Positions 7,841-16,236 of a stretch of 64,000 nucleotides of DNA are shown here, piece by piece. The notes beneath the pieces were generated by a model. It ran no database searches. It saw only the letters and a program-made list of their open reading frames with translations, and had not been told where the DNA came from. Every line of letters begins with the position of its first letter. The first letter of the stretch is position 1. The DNA is from Cyclobacteriaceae bacterium (GTDB lineage Bacteria; Bacteroidota; Bacteroidia; Cytophagales; Cyclobacteriaceae). Both the position numbers and the translations under genes were made by a program. The DNA lies in the NCBI GenBank assembly GCA_028278225.1, contig JANQEU010000088.1:1-64000 (forward strand), read 5' to 3'.

Positions 7841-9841
7841 CTAGTTCCTCTCAATTTTCGATCTGCAATCACTGATCCTCTTATTAAGAAATTCATCCCT
7901 GAATTGCATGGCTTTGGCCACCAGATAATCTTCAAGGGCCAACTTGTATTTTCGCATAGCAAAATGGGCATCGGCTCTTAATTTGTAATTTTCTGCATTG
8001 TCCGGATCCTTATAAATACAATTGCTCAACACCCGAACGGCCTCCCTGAAATTTTCTAATTCCAGATGGATTTTACCGATTTTCTGCCGGGGTTCCAAGA
8101 GATTGCCGTTCATTATCAACGATTCTTCGTAGTTGTAAATGGCCTGGTCATAATCACCATTTTCAAAATGAATATCTCCTTTCAGCGCATAGAATTCCTC
8201 AAAATCCGGCCACAATTTCTGTCCTTCATCCAACAGATCTGAAGCACTTTGTAAGTCACCCATTTCGAAATGAGCTTTTGCCATCCTGTACTGTGATAAA
8301 TCTGTATGAAGGAATCTCAAGCTGAACTCCTGATAGTCAAGAATCGCTTTTTTATACTCTTTATTAGCCAGAAAAGCATTTCCCCTTTCGAAATAGGCCG
8401 AAACATAAAATGGGTCCAGGGACAAGCAAGTGGTAAAAGCACTAATTGACTTAGCCAGTTGACCGTTACTCATTTTAGCTATTCCGCTGTAATAATGGAG
8501 CAAAGCATCTCTTGGTTTTTGCAGTAACATCGATTCAATCTCTTCTATTGCCTGGTCTGTTTTTCCAGAAAGTAATAGAAGATTGATCCTCAAAACCCGC
8601 AAGTTCCAGGCTTCAAATTGATTTAAAATTTGATTTATTCTATCTAATTCACTTATAGGAGTAAGTGCTACCTGTAACTCACAATACATCGAAAATCTAT
8701 GGGCGAACTCAGATTTCAGGTTGTTCTCAAGATGTGTTTGGGCCAGAGTTCGCGTATCATCAGAAACACCTTTGGAAAATCTGAGTGCGCCATCAAGAAT
8801 ATCCCTAAAGAGTGCGCCAAAAAGTGCATACTCATCCTGGGTGCAATCGTGGGTGGCGATATAGTTGATGAAATATGCCAATTCGGATTCTTCATAATCC
8901 AGGGAAGATTTATCGAGTTGATATCCAAATGAGGGAAAGGCATTAATTCCCTCAGCAATGAGTTTTCCTCCCGCGGCAATTTCACCATCATTCAGTTTCC
9001 AAATCCCCAAAGTCAATTTTACCGTGTAATTATTTGGATCAAGCTCCAGGGCTTTGGTAATGTCGACTCCGGCTTGCTCTTTGAGTTCCCGCCGATAGAA
9101 GAACAACGCCCTCATGGCATATGCATCGGAATTTTGCGGGTTATTCTTGATAGCCTTATTGAATACTTTCTCCATATCGGAAATCCTGAATTGGCGCTCA
9201 TATATCTGCCCTAGAATTTCATAAGAGCTTAATTCTGTTGGATTAAGCCTGATACTCTTATTCATTAGCTTAATGGCCGATGTCAGGTTCCCATTCCTCA
9301 GGTATAATTGAGCTCTAAGGCCAAGCAGATCCGGACTTTCCTCATTGATTCGCAGTCCCAATTCCAGATACTTGCTGGTTGAATCCAATACGTTACGGTC
9401 CAGGTACAAGGAAGCCATATCAATATACACGCGCAGGAACTGAGGAGTTTTGCTAAGAGATTTATTGTAATAAAAGATGGCGCTATCTGACTCCCCCAAA
9501 TTTGCAAAAGCAACTCCCAGGAGGTATGCAGGATACGGATTTTGGTCCTGGTAAGTATTGAGAATGATCTCAGGACTTGAGTACTCCTCAACGAGCTTCA
9601 AAGACTTTTTGAAGTAATAAATGGCGGCATTGAACTCTCCCATTTCCAGCTTTGTGACTCCTGCATCCATTAATCCGGAAAAATCGTCCGGATTAATTAT
9701 TTCTTCCTTATTGGAATTCACTTCAAATGCCCTGGACATGGGTTTATTCAGAATGGGATTCAGGAACTTTACCTGTCCTTTAAGTTCTGCCATCCCAACA
9801 CCCAGTGAAAAAACCGTAGCAAAGAGTATGTTTAACCTCAT
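7841..9841 (-). CDS. Secreted tetratricopeptide-repeat protein, 666 aa, paralogue of the neighbour
   Basis: A second, longer TPR protein. The signal peptide is MRLNILFATVFSLGVGMAELKGQ. At least nine TPR-like units can be followed, in an N-terminal block (about 55-290; AYLLGVAFANLGESDSAIFYY, AMRALFFYRRELKEQAG) and a C-terminal block (about 420-650; AYFERGNAFLANKEYKKAI, LYALKGDIHFENGDYDQAI). The middle linker has the same signature as the downstream paralogue: YEESELAYFINYIA...DEYALFGALF. It is the first gene of the pair; a perfect 14-bp palindrome (9873-9886) lies 32 bp upstream of the start. Function is not assignable beyond a periplasmic protein-interaction scaffold. Confidence 0.8.
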   Translation of the reverse strand: MRLNILFATVFSLGVGMAELKGQVKFLNPILNKPMSRAFEVNSNKEEIINPDDFSGLMDAGVTKLEMGEFNAAIYYFKKSLKLVEEYSSPEIILNTYQDQNPYPAYLLGVAFANLGESDSAIFYYNKSLSKTPQFLRVYIDMASLYLDRNVLDSTSKYLELGLRINEESPDLLGLRAQLYLRNGNLTSAIKLMNKSIRLNPTELSSYEILGQIYERQFRISDMEKVFNKAIKNNPQNSDAYAMRALFFYRRELKEQAGVDITKALELDPNNYTVKLTLGIWKLNDGEIAAGGKLIAEGINAFPSFGYQLDKSSLDYEESELAYFINYIATHDCTQDEYALFGALFRDILDGALRFSKGVSDDTRTLAQTHLENNLKSEFAHRFSMYCELQVALTPISELDRINQILNQFEAWNLRVLRINLLLLSGKTDQAIEEIESMLLQKPRDALLHYYSGIAKMSNGQLAKSISAFTTCLSLDPFYVSAYFERGNAFLANKEYKKAILDYQEFSLRFLHTDLSQYRMAKAHFEMGDLQSASDLLDEGQKLWPDFEEFYALKGDIHFENGDYDQAIYNYEESLIMNGNLLEPRQKIGKIHLELENFREAVRVLSNCIYKDPDNAENYKLRADAHFAMRKYKLALEDYLVAKAMQFRDEFLNKRISDCRSKIERN

Positions 9842-9872
9842 AAGAACACCGGCTCCCTACTAAACTAAATAA

Positions 9873-9886
9873 TTGTATCGATACAA
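9873..9886. promoter_or_regulatory. 14-bp palindrome upstream of the TPR gene pair
   Basis: TTGTATCGATACAA is a perfect inverted repeat 32 bp before the ATG of the 666-residue TPR gene. Its position suits an operator or promoter-proximal site for the leftward pair; no regulator is identified. Confidence 0.35.
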
Positions 9887-10094
9887 GTGTGAAATGTGGA
9901 TTTCCCCCGGGAGTATTCCAACAAATGGCAGTTGCACTTCAGGCCTCACTTCGCTGAAAAATACATGAGATTACTCTTCAAAGCGAAGCTTTTAAATTAG
10001 CCCGATGCAGACTTACGTAGCTATCCTCGCTACACAACTATCAACGGTGAAGAATAATTCGAATTTTAGGGACAGGAAGTGTCCCCGGCAATTC

Positions 10095-10361
10095 CTAGTT
10101 TTCTGATGCAGATTTTATTCCTTCTTCTCCTATGGATATGGAGTCACCGTCGAAGCAAAATGGCATGGAAAGGAAATCCCAGTATTGGCGATGCTCCTTC
10201 CACTTTGCATTTCCCAGTGCATCTTCCGTAGGATTTTCATCCAGATGGTACTTAGCTTTCAGGTGATCCGCTCCGTGCAACTCCAGCCACTCCATATGAT
10301 GAGTGATGCCCATTGCGCGGCTAAATCCAAATTGCTTCATTAAATAATCATCAGCTTTCAT
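10095..10361 (-). CDS. Hypothetical protein, 88 aa
   Basis: Not recognised. The protein is short, acidic and soluble, with several His and Trp residues (GITHHMEWLELHGADHLKAKYHLDEN, KEHRQYWDFLSMP). ATG at 10361 is preceded by an AT-rich leader with AAACTACTATT. There is no close neighbour on the same strand: the TPR pair stops 253 bp away on one side and amtB is divergent on the other, so it is a single-gene unit. A short inverted repeat GGGACA...TGTCCC just after its stop (10070-10086) could end its transcript. Codon make-up looks normal; I take it as a genuine small gene with moderate confidence. Confidence 0.5.
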   Translation of the reverse strand: MKADDYLMKQFGFSRAMGITHHMEWLELHGADHLKAKYHLDENPTEDALGNAKWKEHRQYWDFLSMPFCFDGDSISIGEEGIKSASEN

Positions 10362-10655
10362 AATAGTAGTTTTTTAAAGTGAATTATCGGTCATCTTCAA
10401 AAGGCGAGACGGACGCCGTTTTTCAAGTGCAAAGGACAATCTAAAGTTGCTCATGATAAATGCCGTTTATCAAGTATCGATATGATATATGGCACCTGGG
10501 AAAATGACAATTTCCGGGTTCCCGTGCCTTACTTCATCTTCAGGCATGGACTTCCTGATTTTCATAAATTATTTTTTTCATCACTCCTTTCATTTTAAAC
10601 CTTACAAACTCATATTTGCAAAATAATTCATTTTGGAAGTTATTATTTTATCTGT

Positions 10656-11981
10656 ATGAAGCCTATTGTACGTATTTTTGTCATATTTGGATTAGTTTTC
10701 ACACTGCCAAGTCAAATAATTGCTCAGGATATCTCAGATATTGACTCCGGAGCTACTTCCTGGATGCTCACCTCCACGGCGCTGGTTCTGCTGATGATAC
10801 CCGGATTGGCCATGTTCTACGGCGGGCTTGTCCGCACAAAAAATGTGCTTGGAACAATGATGCACAGCTTCGCTGCAATGGGTATAATGACTGTGTTGTG
10901 GACGATCTGCGGCTATGCCATGGCATTTGGTCCAAATGTACTGGGCGGTTGGTTTGGATGGAGTTGGGATTATTTCCTGCTCTCCGGTATCGACGATTCA
11001 ATACTGCCCGAAGGCATCCCGGAGTATGTTTTCACCATGTTTCAGGGAAAGTTTGCCATAATCACACCTGCATTGATTGCAGGAGCTTTTGCCGAACGTG
11101 TTTCTTTCAAAGGGTACTGTATTTTCATTGCCCTATGGGGGATAATCATTTACAACCCGCTATGTCACTGGGTATGGGCAGGCGATGGATTCCTCTTCAA
11201 TCTTGGAGCGAATGGCGCCATAGATTTTGCCGGTGGGACAGTGGTACACATATCGGCAGGTGTTAGTGGCCTGGTAGCGGTCCTGTACCTGGGAGCGCGT
11301 AAGTCACACCCACATCTCCCGATGCAACCTAATAATCTCGTAATGACTATGATCGGTGCAGGATTACTTTGGGTAGGTTGGTTTGGATTCAACGCCGGAA
11401 GTAGTATTGCCAGTGGATTGAGTACCGCGCAGGCGCTTACGGTAACCCAAGTAGCGGCAGCGGCCGGTGGGTTGACATGGATCATCATTGAAGGATGGCA
11501 CCAGGGAAAAGCTACAGCTTTAGGTTTCGTGTCGGGAATACTGGCCGGTCTTGTTGCCATAACCCCAGCAGCCGGGGTTGTGCAGCCATCCGGTGCACTG
11601 ATCCTTGGAATACTTGCAACAATCGGATGTTATACGGCGGTGATCTACAAAAATAAACTGGGATACGATGATACCCTGGATGCCTTTGGGATCCACGGTA
11701 TCGGTGGCGTTATCGGGGCGATCTTTCTCACTTTTTTCATCAGAGAAGCCTGGATGTCGGAAGCCGCTTCAATGGCAGGTAGCTGGACAATGTTGCAACA
11801 GCTCGGGGTTCAGGCTTTGGCAGTATTGATAGCAATCGCATATGCAGGAATCGGCACCCTGGTCATTCTCTTTGTTATAGACAGGGTAACTAAATTAAGA
11901 TCAAGTCAGGAAGGTGAAATGAAAGGACTTGACAGCTACTACCATGGTGAAAAAGGATATGGAATGATCAACCCAAGTTAA
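10656..11981 (+). CDS. amtB: Ammonium transporter AmtB
   Basis: Channel-like trimeric transporter for NH4+/NH3 in the inner membrane. The 441 residues begin with a signal-like segment (to about residue 24, ending IIAQ) and then eleven hydrophobic segments, the standard Amt count. Conserved Amt features are visible: FYGGLVRTKNVLG near residue 55-70, the first pore histidine in TVVHISAGVSGL, GWFGFNAGS, and the second pore histidine in DAFGIHGIGGVIG. Length fits the family (400-450). A near-consensus Bacteroidota -7 element, CATATTTG at 10611-10618, lies 38 bp before the ATG. The gene is followed after 12 bp by glnK, the universal arrangement in which the PII protein plugs the channel when nitrogen is plentiful. 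Confidence 0.97.
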   Translation: MKPIVRIFVIFGLVFTLPSQIIAQDISDIDSGATSWMLTSTALVLLMIPGLAMFYGGLVRTKNVLGTMMHSFAAMGIMTVLWTICGYAMAFGPNVLGGWFGWSWDYFLLSGIDDSILPEGIPEYVFTMFQGKFAIITPALIAGAFAERVSFKGYCIFIALWGIIIYNPLCHWVWAGDGFLFNLGANGAIDFAGGTVVHISAGVSGLVAVLYLGARKSHPHLPMQPNNLVMTMIGAGLLWVGWFGFNAGSSIASGLSTAQALTVTQVAAAAGGLTWIIIEGWHQGKATALGFVSGILAGLVAITPAAGVVQPSGALILGILATIGCYTAVIYKNKLGYDDTLDAFGIHGIGGVIGAIFLTFFIREAWMSEAASMAGSWTMLQQLGVQALAVLIAIAYAGIGTLVILFVIDRVTKLRSSQEGEMKGLDSYYHGEKGYGMINPS

Positions 11982-11993
11982 TCTGAGGAAATT

Positions 11994-12338
11994 ATGAAAC
12001 TGATAATAGCAATCATACGAGAAAATCAACTGGAAGAAGTGAGAGAATCCCTAATTGATGCAGGGATATCCAGAATCACCGTTAACCATGTATCAGGTCA
12101 TGGCCGGACGGTTTCGGAAGAGATATACAGGGGGCAAAAGGTCATACCCAACCTGCTCAATAATATCCGTCTGGAAATAGCAGTTAATGATGATTTTGTG
12201 CAGACCACAATAGATGCAATTTCCAATGGCACCACTTCCAACTCGGACGGTACGATTGGAAGCGGTAAGATATTTATCCTTCCTATTGAGGAAACCATCA
12301 GGCTCAGAACCGGTGAAAAGGGAAAGGATGCGATCTGA
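11994..12338 (+). CDS. glnK: Nitrogen regulatory protein PII (GlnK)
   Basis: A small trimeric signal protein that binds ATP/ADP and 2-oxoglutarate and controls AmtB. The 114 residues show the PII order: N-terminal strand (MKLIIAIIRENQLEEVRESL), the T-loop region with GHGRTVSEEIYRGQ, whose Tyr occupies the place uridylylated in enterobacterial homologues, and the nucleotide-binding C-terminal motif DGTIGSGKIFILPIEE followed by IRLRTGE. Whether the Tyr is modified here cannot be read from the sequence; no glnD is in the window. It shares a message with amtB (12 bp apart). Confidence 0.95.
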   Translation: MKLIIAIIRENQLEEVRESLIDAGISRITVNHVSGHGRTVSEEIYRGQKVIPNLLNNIRLEIAVNDDFVQTTIDAISNGTTSNSDGTIGSGKIFILPIEETIRLRTGEKGKDAI

Positions 12339-12344
12339 GAACAA

Positions 12345-12371
12345 AAAAAGCCTGACTTTAAAATCAGGCTG
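12345..12371 (-). terminator. Intrinsic terminator for leftward transcription
   Basis: The stem AGCCTGA / TCAGGCT has an 8-base loop; on the minus strand it is followed by seven T residues (12343-12349 on the plus strand are A). It therefore ends transcripts of the small leftward gene at 12418-12627. In the plus direction there is no T tract, so it may serve glnK only weakly. Confidence 0.6.
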
Positions 12372-12417
12372 TTGGATAACAAGTTGTTTGGAAGAAACTA
12401 TTAAACCAGTGAGTATT

Positions 12418-12627
12418 TCAACTTTCTATCTTTGAACCGTTCAATTCAGTAATCAACTTATCGGCCATCCTTGAAGAAACTCCATTCATTCTGTACAACA
12501 GGGTGAATTCCGCTTTTGGCCGACTTAAATAAATGAGATCGTAATCCTTTTTCGTACCGCTTTGATACCGGTTCAGGACCGGATTGTACCAGATGTACTG
12601 CTCTGTATTTTTCTTGTTGAAAACCAC
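12418..12627 (-). CDS. Small hypothetical protein, 69 aa
   Basis: A short cytoplasmic protein of unknown role, with an aromatic, charged N-terminal half (YIWYNPVLNRYQSGTKKDYD) and a C-terminal helix (SRMADKLITELNG). It lies between the convergent glnK and the divergent small membrane protein, and a minus-strand terminator is placed 47 bp after its stop, which supports it as a real transcribed gene. I cannot tie it to a family. Composition and codon use look like those of the surrounding core genes. Confidence 0.5.
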   Translation of the reverse strand: MVFNKKNTEQYIWYNPVLNRYQSGTKKDYDLIYLSRPKAEFTLLYRMNGVSSRMADKLITELNGSKIES

Positions 12628-12732
12628 TATGTCAAAAGTGTGAAAGGGATATTTTCCAAAAGTGACAAATCAGTTTATTATTCTGCCAATTTTGCAGAAT
12701 CATTTATATTCCGATCAAATTCAGCTATTCTA

Positions 12733-12921
12733 ATGAGCCCGCAACAGTTAAAGAGTATTGGCATTTTCCTTGGAATATTAGTTGTCATCCTTGCCGTTCT
12801 TCACCTTGTAGCCACGATAAAAGCCGGTGACGCCAACTGGTATTTTCTGGTGATGGTGTGCGGGATGCTGCTGCTGCTTTACTACACGGTTTTTACGGGA
12901 GGACGCAGAAGAAGGCGTTAA
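12733..12921 (+). CDS. Small membrane protein, 62 aa
   Basis: Two hydrophobic helices ([20 protein letters not shown] at 8-27 and [19 protein letters not shown] at 36-54) end in a five-arginine tail (GGRRRRR) that should stay in the cytoplasm, so both termini are inside. The ATG at 12733 was chosen because upstream in-frame codons encode nothing hydrophobic or conserved. The stop overlaps the convergent recR end by 4 bp. Function unknown. Confidence 0.55.
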   Translation: MSPQQLKSIGIFLGILVVILAVLHLVATIKAGDANWYFLVMVCGMLLLLYYTVFTGGRRRRR

Positions 12922-13526
12922 ACCTGGTCAAACAATGTGCGTGTTGTGATACTTCTGCCCAGTGTAAGCTCATCTGCATACTCCAGTTCTCCGCCAACCG
13001 GGATCCCTCTGGCGATGGATGTTATCCTGAGGTTGAACCCGGCAAGTCGTTTGGTTATATAAAAAGCCGTGGTATCTCCCTCCATTGTCGCCGACAGTGC
13101 TAATATTATTTCACGAATTTCAGGATCTTCTTTGACTCGTTTCACTAAGGACTCAATTTTCAGATCGTCAGGGCCTACTCCGTCAATCGGCGATATCCGA
13201 CCTCCTAAAACGTGGAACATTCCCTGGTACTGACCGGTGTTTCTGATTGCAAATACATCCGGAGTGTCTTCCACCACGCAAACTGTTGAAGTATCGGTCT
13301 TGAGATGTCTGCATGTGCATTCTTCGGTATCAGATATGATGTGACAGATCTTGCAGTATTTTATACCCTCTCGTAGCTGCACAAGCGCCTCGGACAGGTC
13401 TTTGGTTTTTTCAGCAGGTTGTTTCAACAGGTGGAGTACCAACCTGAGCGCCGTTTTTCTCCCTATGCCAGGGAGTCTGGAAACTTCGATTACAGCCTCC
13501 TCTACCAGCTTTGAGGGGTACTCCAT
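12918..13526 (-). CDS. recR: Recombination mediator RecR
   Basis: RecR works with RecO (and RecF) to load RecA onto SSB-coated gaps during recombinational repair. The 202-residue protein matches the family length and shows all three parts: the N-terminal helix-hairpin-helix ([17 protein letters not shown]), the four-cysteine zinc motif ([15 protein letters not shown]) around residues 57-71, and the Toprim domain ([36 protein letters not shown]). Its ATG follows the clpS stop without a gap on the leftward strand, so the two are very likely co-transcribed. Confidence 0.96.
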   Translation of the reverse strand: MEYPSKLVEEAVIEVSRLPGIGRKTALRLVLHLLKQPAEKTKDLSEALVQLREGIKYCKICHIISDTEECTCRHLKTDTSTVCVVEDTPDVFAIRNTGQYQGMFHVLGGRISPIDGVGPDDLKIESLVKRVKEDPEIREIILALSATMEGDTTAFYITKRLAGFNLRITSIARGIPVGGELEYADELTLGRSITTRTLFDQV

Positions 13527-13814
13527 TTACTCAATTATGGCTTTGATGCCTGCATCGGTGATCCCCTCCCGCATTGGTTTCAGGTCATGATAAGTGCCGT
13601 CTTTGACGGAACATCTCCCGTTGTAGTGTATGATGTACGTGCATTGTTCGGCCTGGTGCGGATCGTGCTTGCAAACCTTTATAAGAGTATTGATGACGTG
13701 ATCGAAAGTGTTGAAATCGTCATTCAGAACAACAAGCTTCTTGAGATCCTCGTCTTTTTCATCTACTGCGGTCAGCACCCGCTCATCAAATTCCCTCTCG
13801 AATTGCGTACTCAT
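13527..13814 (-). CDS. clpS: ATP-dependent Clp protease adaptor ClpS
   Basis: ClpS recognises N-degron substrates and hands them to ClpAP/ClpCP. The 95-residue protein has the ClpS core: VVLNDDFNTFDHVINTLIKVC (the loop with the Asn-Asp pair that contacts the N-terminal residue), a Cys/His stretch HDPHQAEQC, and the closing strand with the Gly/Cys motif (GRCSVKDGTY). It precedes recR with no spacing on the leftward strand. The 30 residues before the core are acidic and flexible, as usual for Bacteroidota homologues. Confidence 0.9.
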   Translation of the reverse strand: MSTQFEREFDERVLTAVDEKDEDLKKLVVLNDDFNTFDHVINTLIKVCKHDPHQAEQCTYIIHYNGRCSVKDGTYHDLKPMREGITDAGIKAIIE

Positions 13815-13934
13815 CTCTTCAAAGTTTGCGCAAATTTAACAAGACAAATTGTTTTTCGCATTAGTAAAGATGGAGTTAATAGTTAATTCATTTGTTGCCA
13901 TTCATGGTTATTTTGCGGCAGTTAATTGTTTAAT

Positions 13935-15371
13935 ATGAGTCCTGTACTAGTTGCTTCTATCGTACTCGGGTATTTCGGATTACTGATCCTGATATCCACC
14001 ATCACTTCGAAAAACATAACACCGGAGACATTTTACACTGCCAATCGTCAATCGCCCTGGTATCTGGTGGCGTTCGGAATGATCGGGGCAACCTTATCAG
14101 GTGTCACTTTCATTTCCGTTCCGGGTGAAGTCGGCAACAGCAACTGGTATTACTTTCAGATGGTTCTGGGTTACATTCTTGGGTACGTCGCAATAGCAAA
14201 AATCCTGCTACCGATTTATTACAGGTTAAATCTTGTATCCATCTACACTTATCTGGAGCAGAGATTCGGGTTTTGGTCATACAAATCAGGAGCCTTTTTC
14301 TTTCTCCTGAGCAGAGTGGTGGGCGCATCATTCAGGCTATTCCTTGTTGCCGGAGTACTACAGATCGCTTTCTTCGATGCACTGGGATTACCTTTTTGGG
14401 TTGCCGTTATGAGCGCAATAATCCTTATATGGCTATACACCTTCAGAGGTGGAATAAAAACCATTGTATGGACCGATACTTTTCAGACCACTTTCATGAT
14501 CCTTTCTGTACTCATAAGTATATATTTTATAAAGGACAGCCTGAACTGGACCTGGAATGAACTGATGACCTCTGTATCAAATGATACCCGCAGCGATATA
14601 TTTAACTGGGAATGGCGGAATAACCGGAATTTTTTCAAGCAGTTTTTTTCCGGGGCATTTATAGCCATCGTAATGACGGGACTGGACCAGGACATGATGC
14701 AAAAAAACCTGACCTGCCGATCCCTCGGGGATGCACAAAAGAACATGTACTGGTTTACCACAATCCTGATATTTGTCAATGTATTGTTCTTGATCCTGGG
14801 TGTGCTCCTTTATCAGTTTGCTGATGCCTATAATATATCACTGACCACCCGGTCTGATAACCTTTTTCCGATCCTTGCAGTGGAACATTTTTCACTTGTT
14901 GGCGGGGTGTTCTTTCTGCTGGGGATCACAGCCGCCGCTTATTCCAGTGCTGACTCCGCTTTAACAGCCCTGACAACATCGTTTTGTGTCGATTTCCTTG
15001 GATTTAATCCCGAAAATTTTGCAGCCAAAAAAAGGACCAGAATTTATGTCCACCTTGGATTCTCAATGCTTTTGTTTGTAATTATCCTCATATTCAATGC
15101 CATCAATGATGAAAGTGTTATCAATTCAATATTCATCGCTGCCGGCTACACCTATGGCCCGTTGTTGGGATTGTACAGTTTCGGGATTTTCACGGACTAC
15201 AGAGTAAAGGACAGATGGGTGCCCCCGATCTGTCTTTTGGCGCCTGTTATTTCATATATCATTAACATTAACTCAGAATCCCTCTTTAACGGGTATAGGT
15301 TCGGGTTTGAGATTGTGATCCTCAACGGGCTGCTGACATTTATTGGAATGCTGCTGATCAGGAGGTCATAG
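13935..15371 (+). CDS. Sodium:solute symporter (SSS family), 478 aa
   Basis: Secondary transporter using a sodium gradient; substrate not known. Thirteen hydrophobic segments can be counted, and family signatures are present: ENITPETFYTANRQSPWY-like N-terminal region (here ITPETFYTANRQSPW), GATLSGVTFISVPGEVG in the helix that carries the sodium site, and TDTFQTTFMI. The sodium-site serines in AAAYSSADSALTALT (near residue 340) are present. ATG at 13935 was preferred to the TTG three codons upstream because the hydrophobic first helix follows directly. It is a single-gene unit, divergent from clpS. Length is typical (450-550). Confidence 0.88.
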   Translation: MSPVLVASIVLGYFGLLILISTITSKNITPETFYTANRQSPWYLVAFGMIGATLSGVTFISVPGEVGNSNWYYFQMVLGYILGYVAIAKILLPIYYRLNLVSIYTYLEQRFGFWSYKSGAFFFLLSRVVGASFRLFLVAGVLQIAFFDALGLPFWVAVMSAIILIWLYTFRGGIKTIVWTDTFQTTFMILSVLISIYFIKDSLNWTWNELMTSVSNDTRSDIFNWEWRNNRNFFKQFFSGAFIAIVMTGLDQDMMQKNLTCRSLGDAQKNMYWFTTILIFVNVLFLILGVLLYQFADAYNISLTTRSDNLFPILAVEHFSLVGGVFFLLGITAAAYSSADSALTALTTSFCVDFLGFNPENFAAKKRTRIYVHLGFSMLLFVIILIFNAINDESVINSIFIAAGYTYGPLLGLYSFGIFTDYRVKDRWVPPICLLAPVISYIININSESLFNGYRFGFEIVILNGLLTFIGMLLIRRS

Positions 15372-15388
15372 TTACACATATGATTTAT

Positions 15389-15411
15389 ATTTGTATTTCA
15401 TAAATACAAAT
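15389..15411. promoter_or_regulatory. Perfect 23-bp palindrome, likely operator of the toxin-antitoxin pair
   Basis: ATTTGTATTT-CAT-AAATACAAAT is a perfect inverted repeat ending 3 bp before the antitoxin ATG at 15415. Ribbon-helix-helix antitoxins bind such paired half-sites and repress their own operon; the position would also cover the ribosome-binding region. Binding is inferred. Confidence 0.7.
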
Positions 15412-15414
15412 TAT

Positions 15415-15648
15415 ATGGCCGTTTTTACCAGTACCTTGCCCGATGATCTCCTGGATCTCCTTGCTGAAAAAGCACGGAAACTGTCCCTCCCAAAAAATAA
15501 ATTGATTGAAAAGGCCCTGAGAATATACCTGGACCAATTGAATAAGGCGGAATATATTCAATCCTATAAGAATGCGTCTTCGGATGAAGACACGATGTCG
15601 ATTGCCGAAGAGGGTATGGAAGATTACCTCAAGCAAATCGGTGAATAA
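15415..15648 (+). CDS. Ribbon-helix-helix antitoxin
   Basis: A 77-residue protein with an N-terminal RHH DNA-binding fold (strand VFTSTLPDDLLDLLAE, helix ARKLSLPKNKLIEKALRIYLDQL) and an acidic C-terminal tail (SSDEDTMSIAEEGMEDYL) of the type that neutralises a MazF-fold toxin. ATG at 15415 was chosen because the palindrome ends directly before it and an alternative TTG upstream would lie inside the palindrome. It overlaps the toxin gene by 1 bp, so the two are translationally coupled. Likely autoregulated through the palindrome at 15389-15411. Confidence 0.85.
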   Translation: MAVFTSTLPDDLLDLLAEKARKLSLPKNKLIEKALRIYLDQLNKAEYIQSYKNASSDEDTMSIAEEGMEDYLKQIGE

Positions 15649-15980
15649 TGAAACAAGGAGAGATCTGGGAAACTAATCTGAATCCAATTCGAGGCAGTGA
15701 GCAAGGTGGATTTCGTCCAGTGGTAATCATTAGCGGAAACGTTGTGAACACTTATTTGAAAATAGTTATCGCTTGTCCGCTGACATCAAAGGTCAGGAAC
15801 TATAAAGGCAATCTCATTTTAGATCCAAATGCCGGGAACAATCTCAAAACTCAATCCGAGGTTTTGACTTTTCATATCAGATCGATTTCAAAGGAACGAT
15901 TGATCAAAAAAATCGGAATCATATCCAAATCGCAATTGCAGGAAATCAAAGATGGTTTAGATGATATCCTGAGGTATTGA
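15648..15980 (+). CDS. MazF/PemK-family toxin (mRNA endoribonuclease)
   Basis: The product is a 110-residue MazF-fold protein, normally a sequence-specific ribosome-independent mRNA cleaving toxin that is held inactive by the antitoxin. Motifs seen are KQGEIWETNLNPIRGSEQGGFRPVVIIS at the N terminus (the basic Gly/Arg loop that forms the active site in this fold; conserved Arg in FRPVVII), CPLTSKVRNYKGN, and the Thr/Ser-rich segment with HIRSISKERL. Cognate partner is the upstream RHH protein. The DUF559-repeat cassette begins 21 bp after the stop codon, an unusual adjacency. Confidence 0.88.
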   Translation: MKQGEIWETNLNPIRGSEQGGFRPVVIISGNVVNTYLKIVIACPLTSKVRNYKGNLILDPNAGNNLKTQSEVLTFHIRSISKERLIKKIGIISKSQLQEIKDGLDDILRY

Positions 15981-16055
15981 ATGATGCTGTTACTCCCCCT
16001 TTGAAATACTTGAAACCAGGATTGAGGAACTTAAAGGGGAACAAGAATTGTGACA

Positions 16056-16083
16056 CCCCCTTGCCCCCTCTCAAGAGGGGGAA
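16056..16083. repeat. Palindromic end A, copy 1 (CCCCCTTGCCCCCTCTCAAG...)
   Basis: The sequence contains the palindrome CCCCTCT-CA-AGAGGGG. It is an inverted counterpart of end B at 16184-16210 (reverse complement CCCCCTTACCCCCTTT...). The pair gives a REPIN/BIME-like arrangement. Confidence 0.75.
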
Positions 16084-16183
16084 CTGGATTCCCACTTTCA
16101 AAAGATTCTTCTCCAAAGGGCGAACAAATTTTCCAACTTCAAAACTATCCATAGAAGGAACTAAATTCGGGAGAGGAACCAAA

Positions 16184-16210
16184 TTCCCCCTTTCAAAGGG
16201 GGTAAGGGGG
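16184..16210. repeat. Palindromic end B, copy 1
   Basis: TTCCCCCTTTCAAAGGGGG followed by TAAGGGGG. The core CCCCCTTT-C-AAAGGGGG is a perfect palindrome, and the whole end is the inverted counterpart of end A 100 bp upstream. Confidence 0.75.
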
Positions 16211-16236
16211 TTTAATAATCATATTATTTTGAATCA

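Larger units (their letters stand above)
16001..16215. repeat. ~215-bp direct repeat, copy 1 (upstream of the DUF559 gene)
   Basis: This block is repeated almost unchanged at 16637-16852; I count about a dozen differences and one single-base indel. Its first 50 bases correspond to the last 17 codons of the DUF559 gene in the same frame (...GEQEL then stop), so copy 1 looks like the leftover tail of a second DUF559 gene. It carries an inverted pair of palindromes at its inner ends (16056-16083 and 16184-16210). Confidence 0.9.

Noticed and set aside
10070-10086. A terminator for the 88-residue protein gene
   Set aside because: GGGACA...TGTCCC forms a stem, but the following sequence lacks a T tract on either strand.
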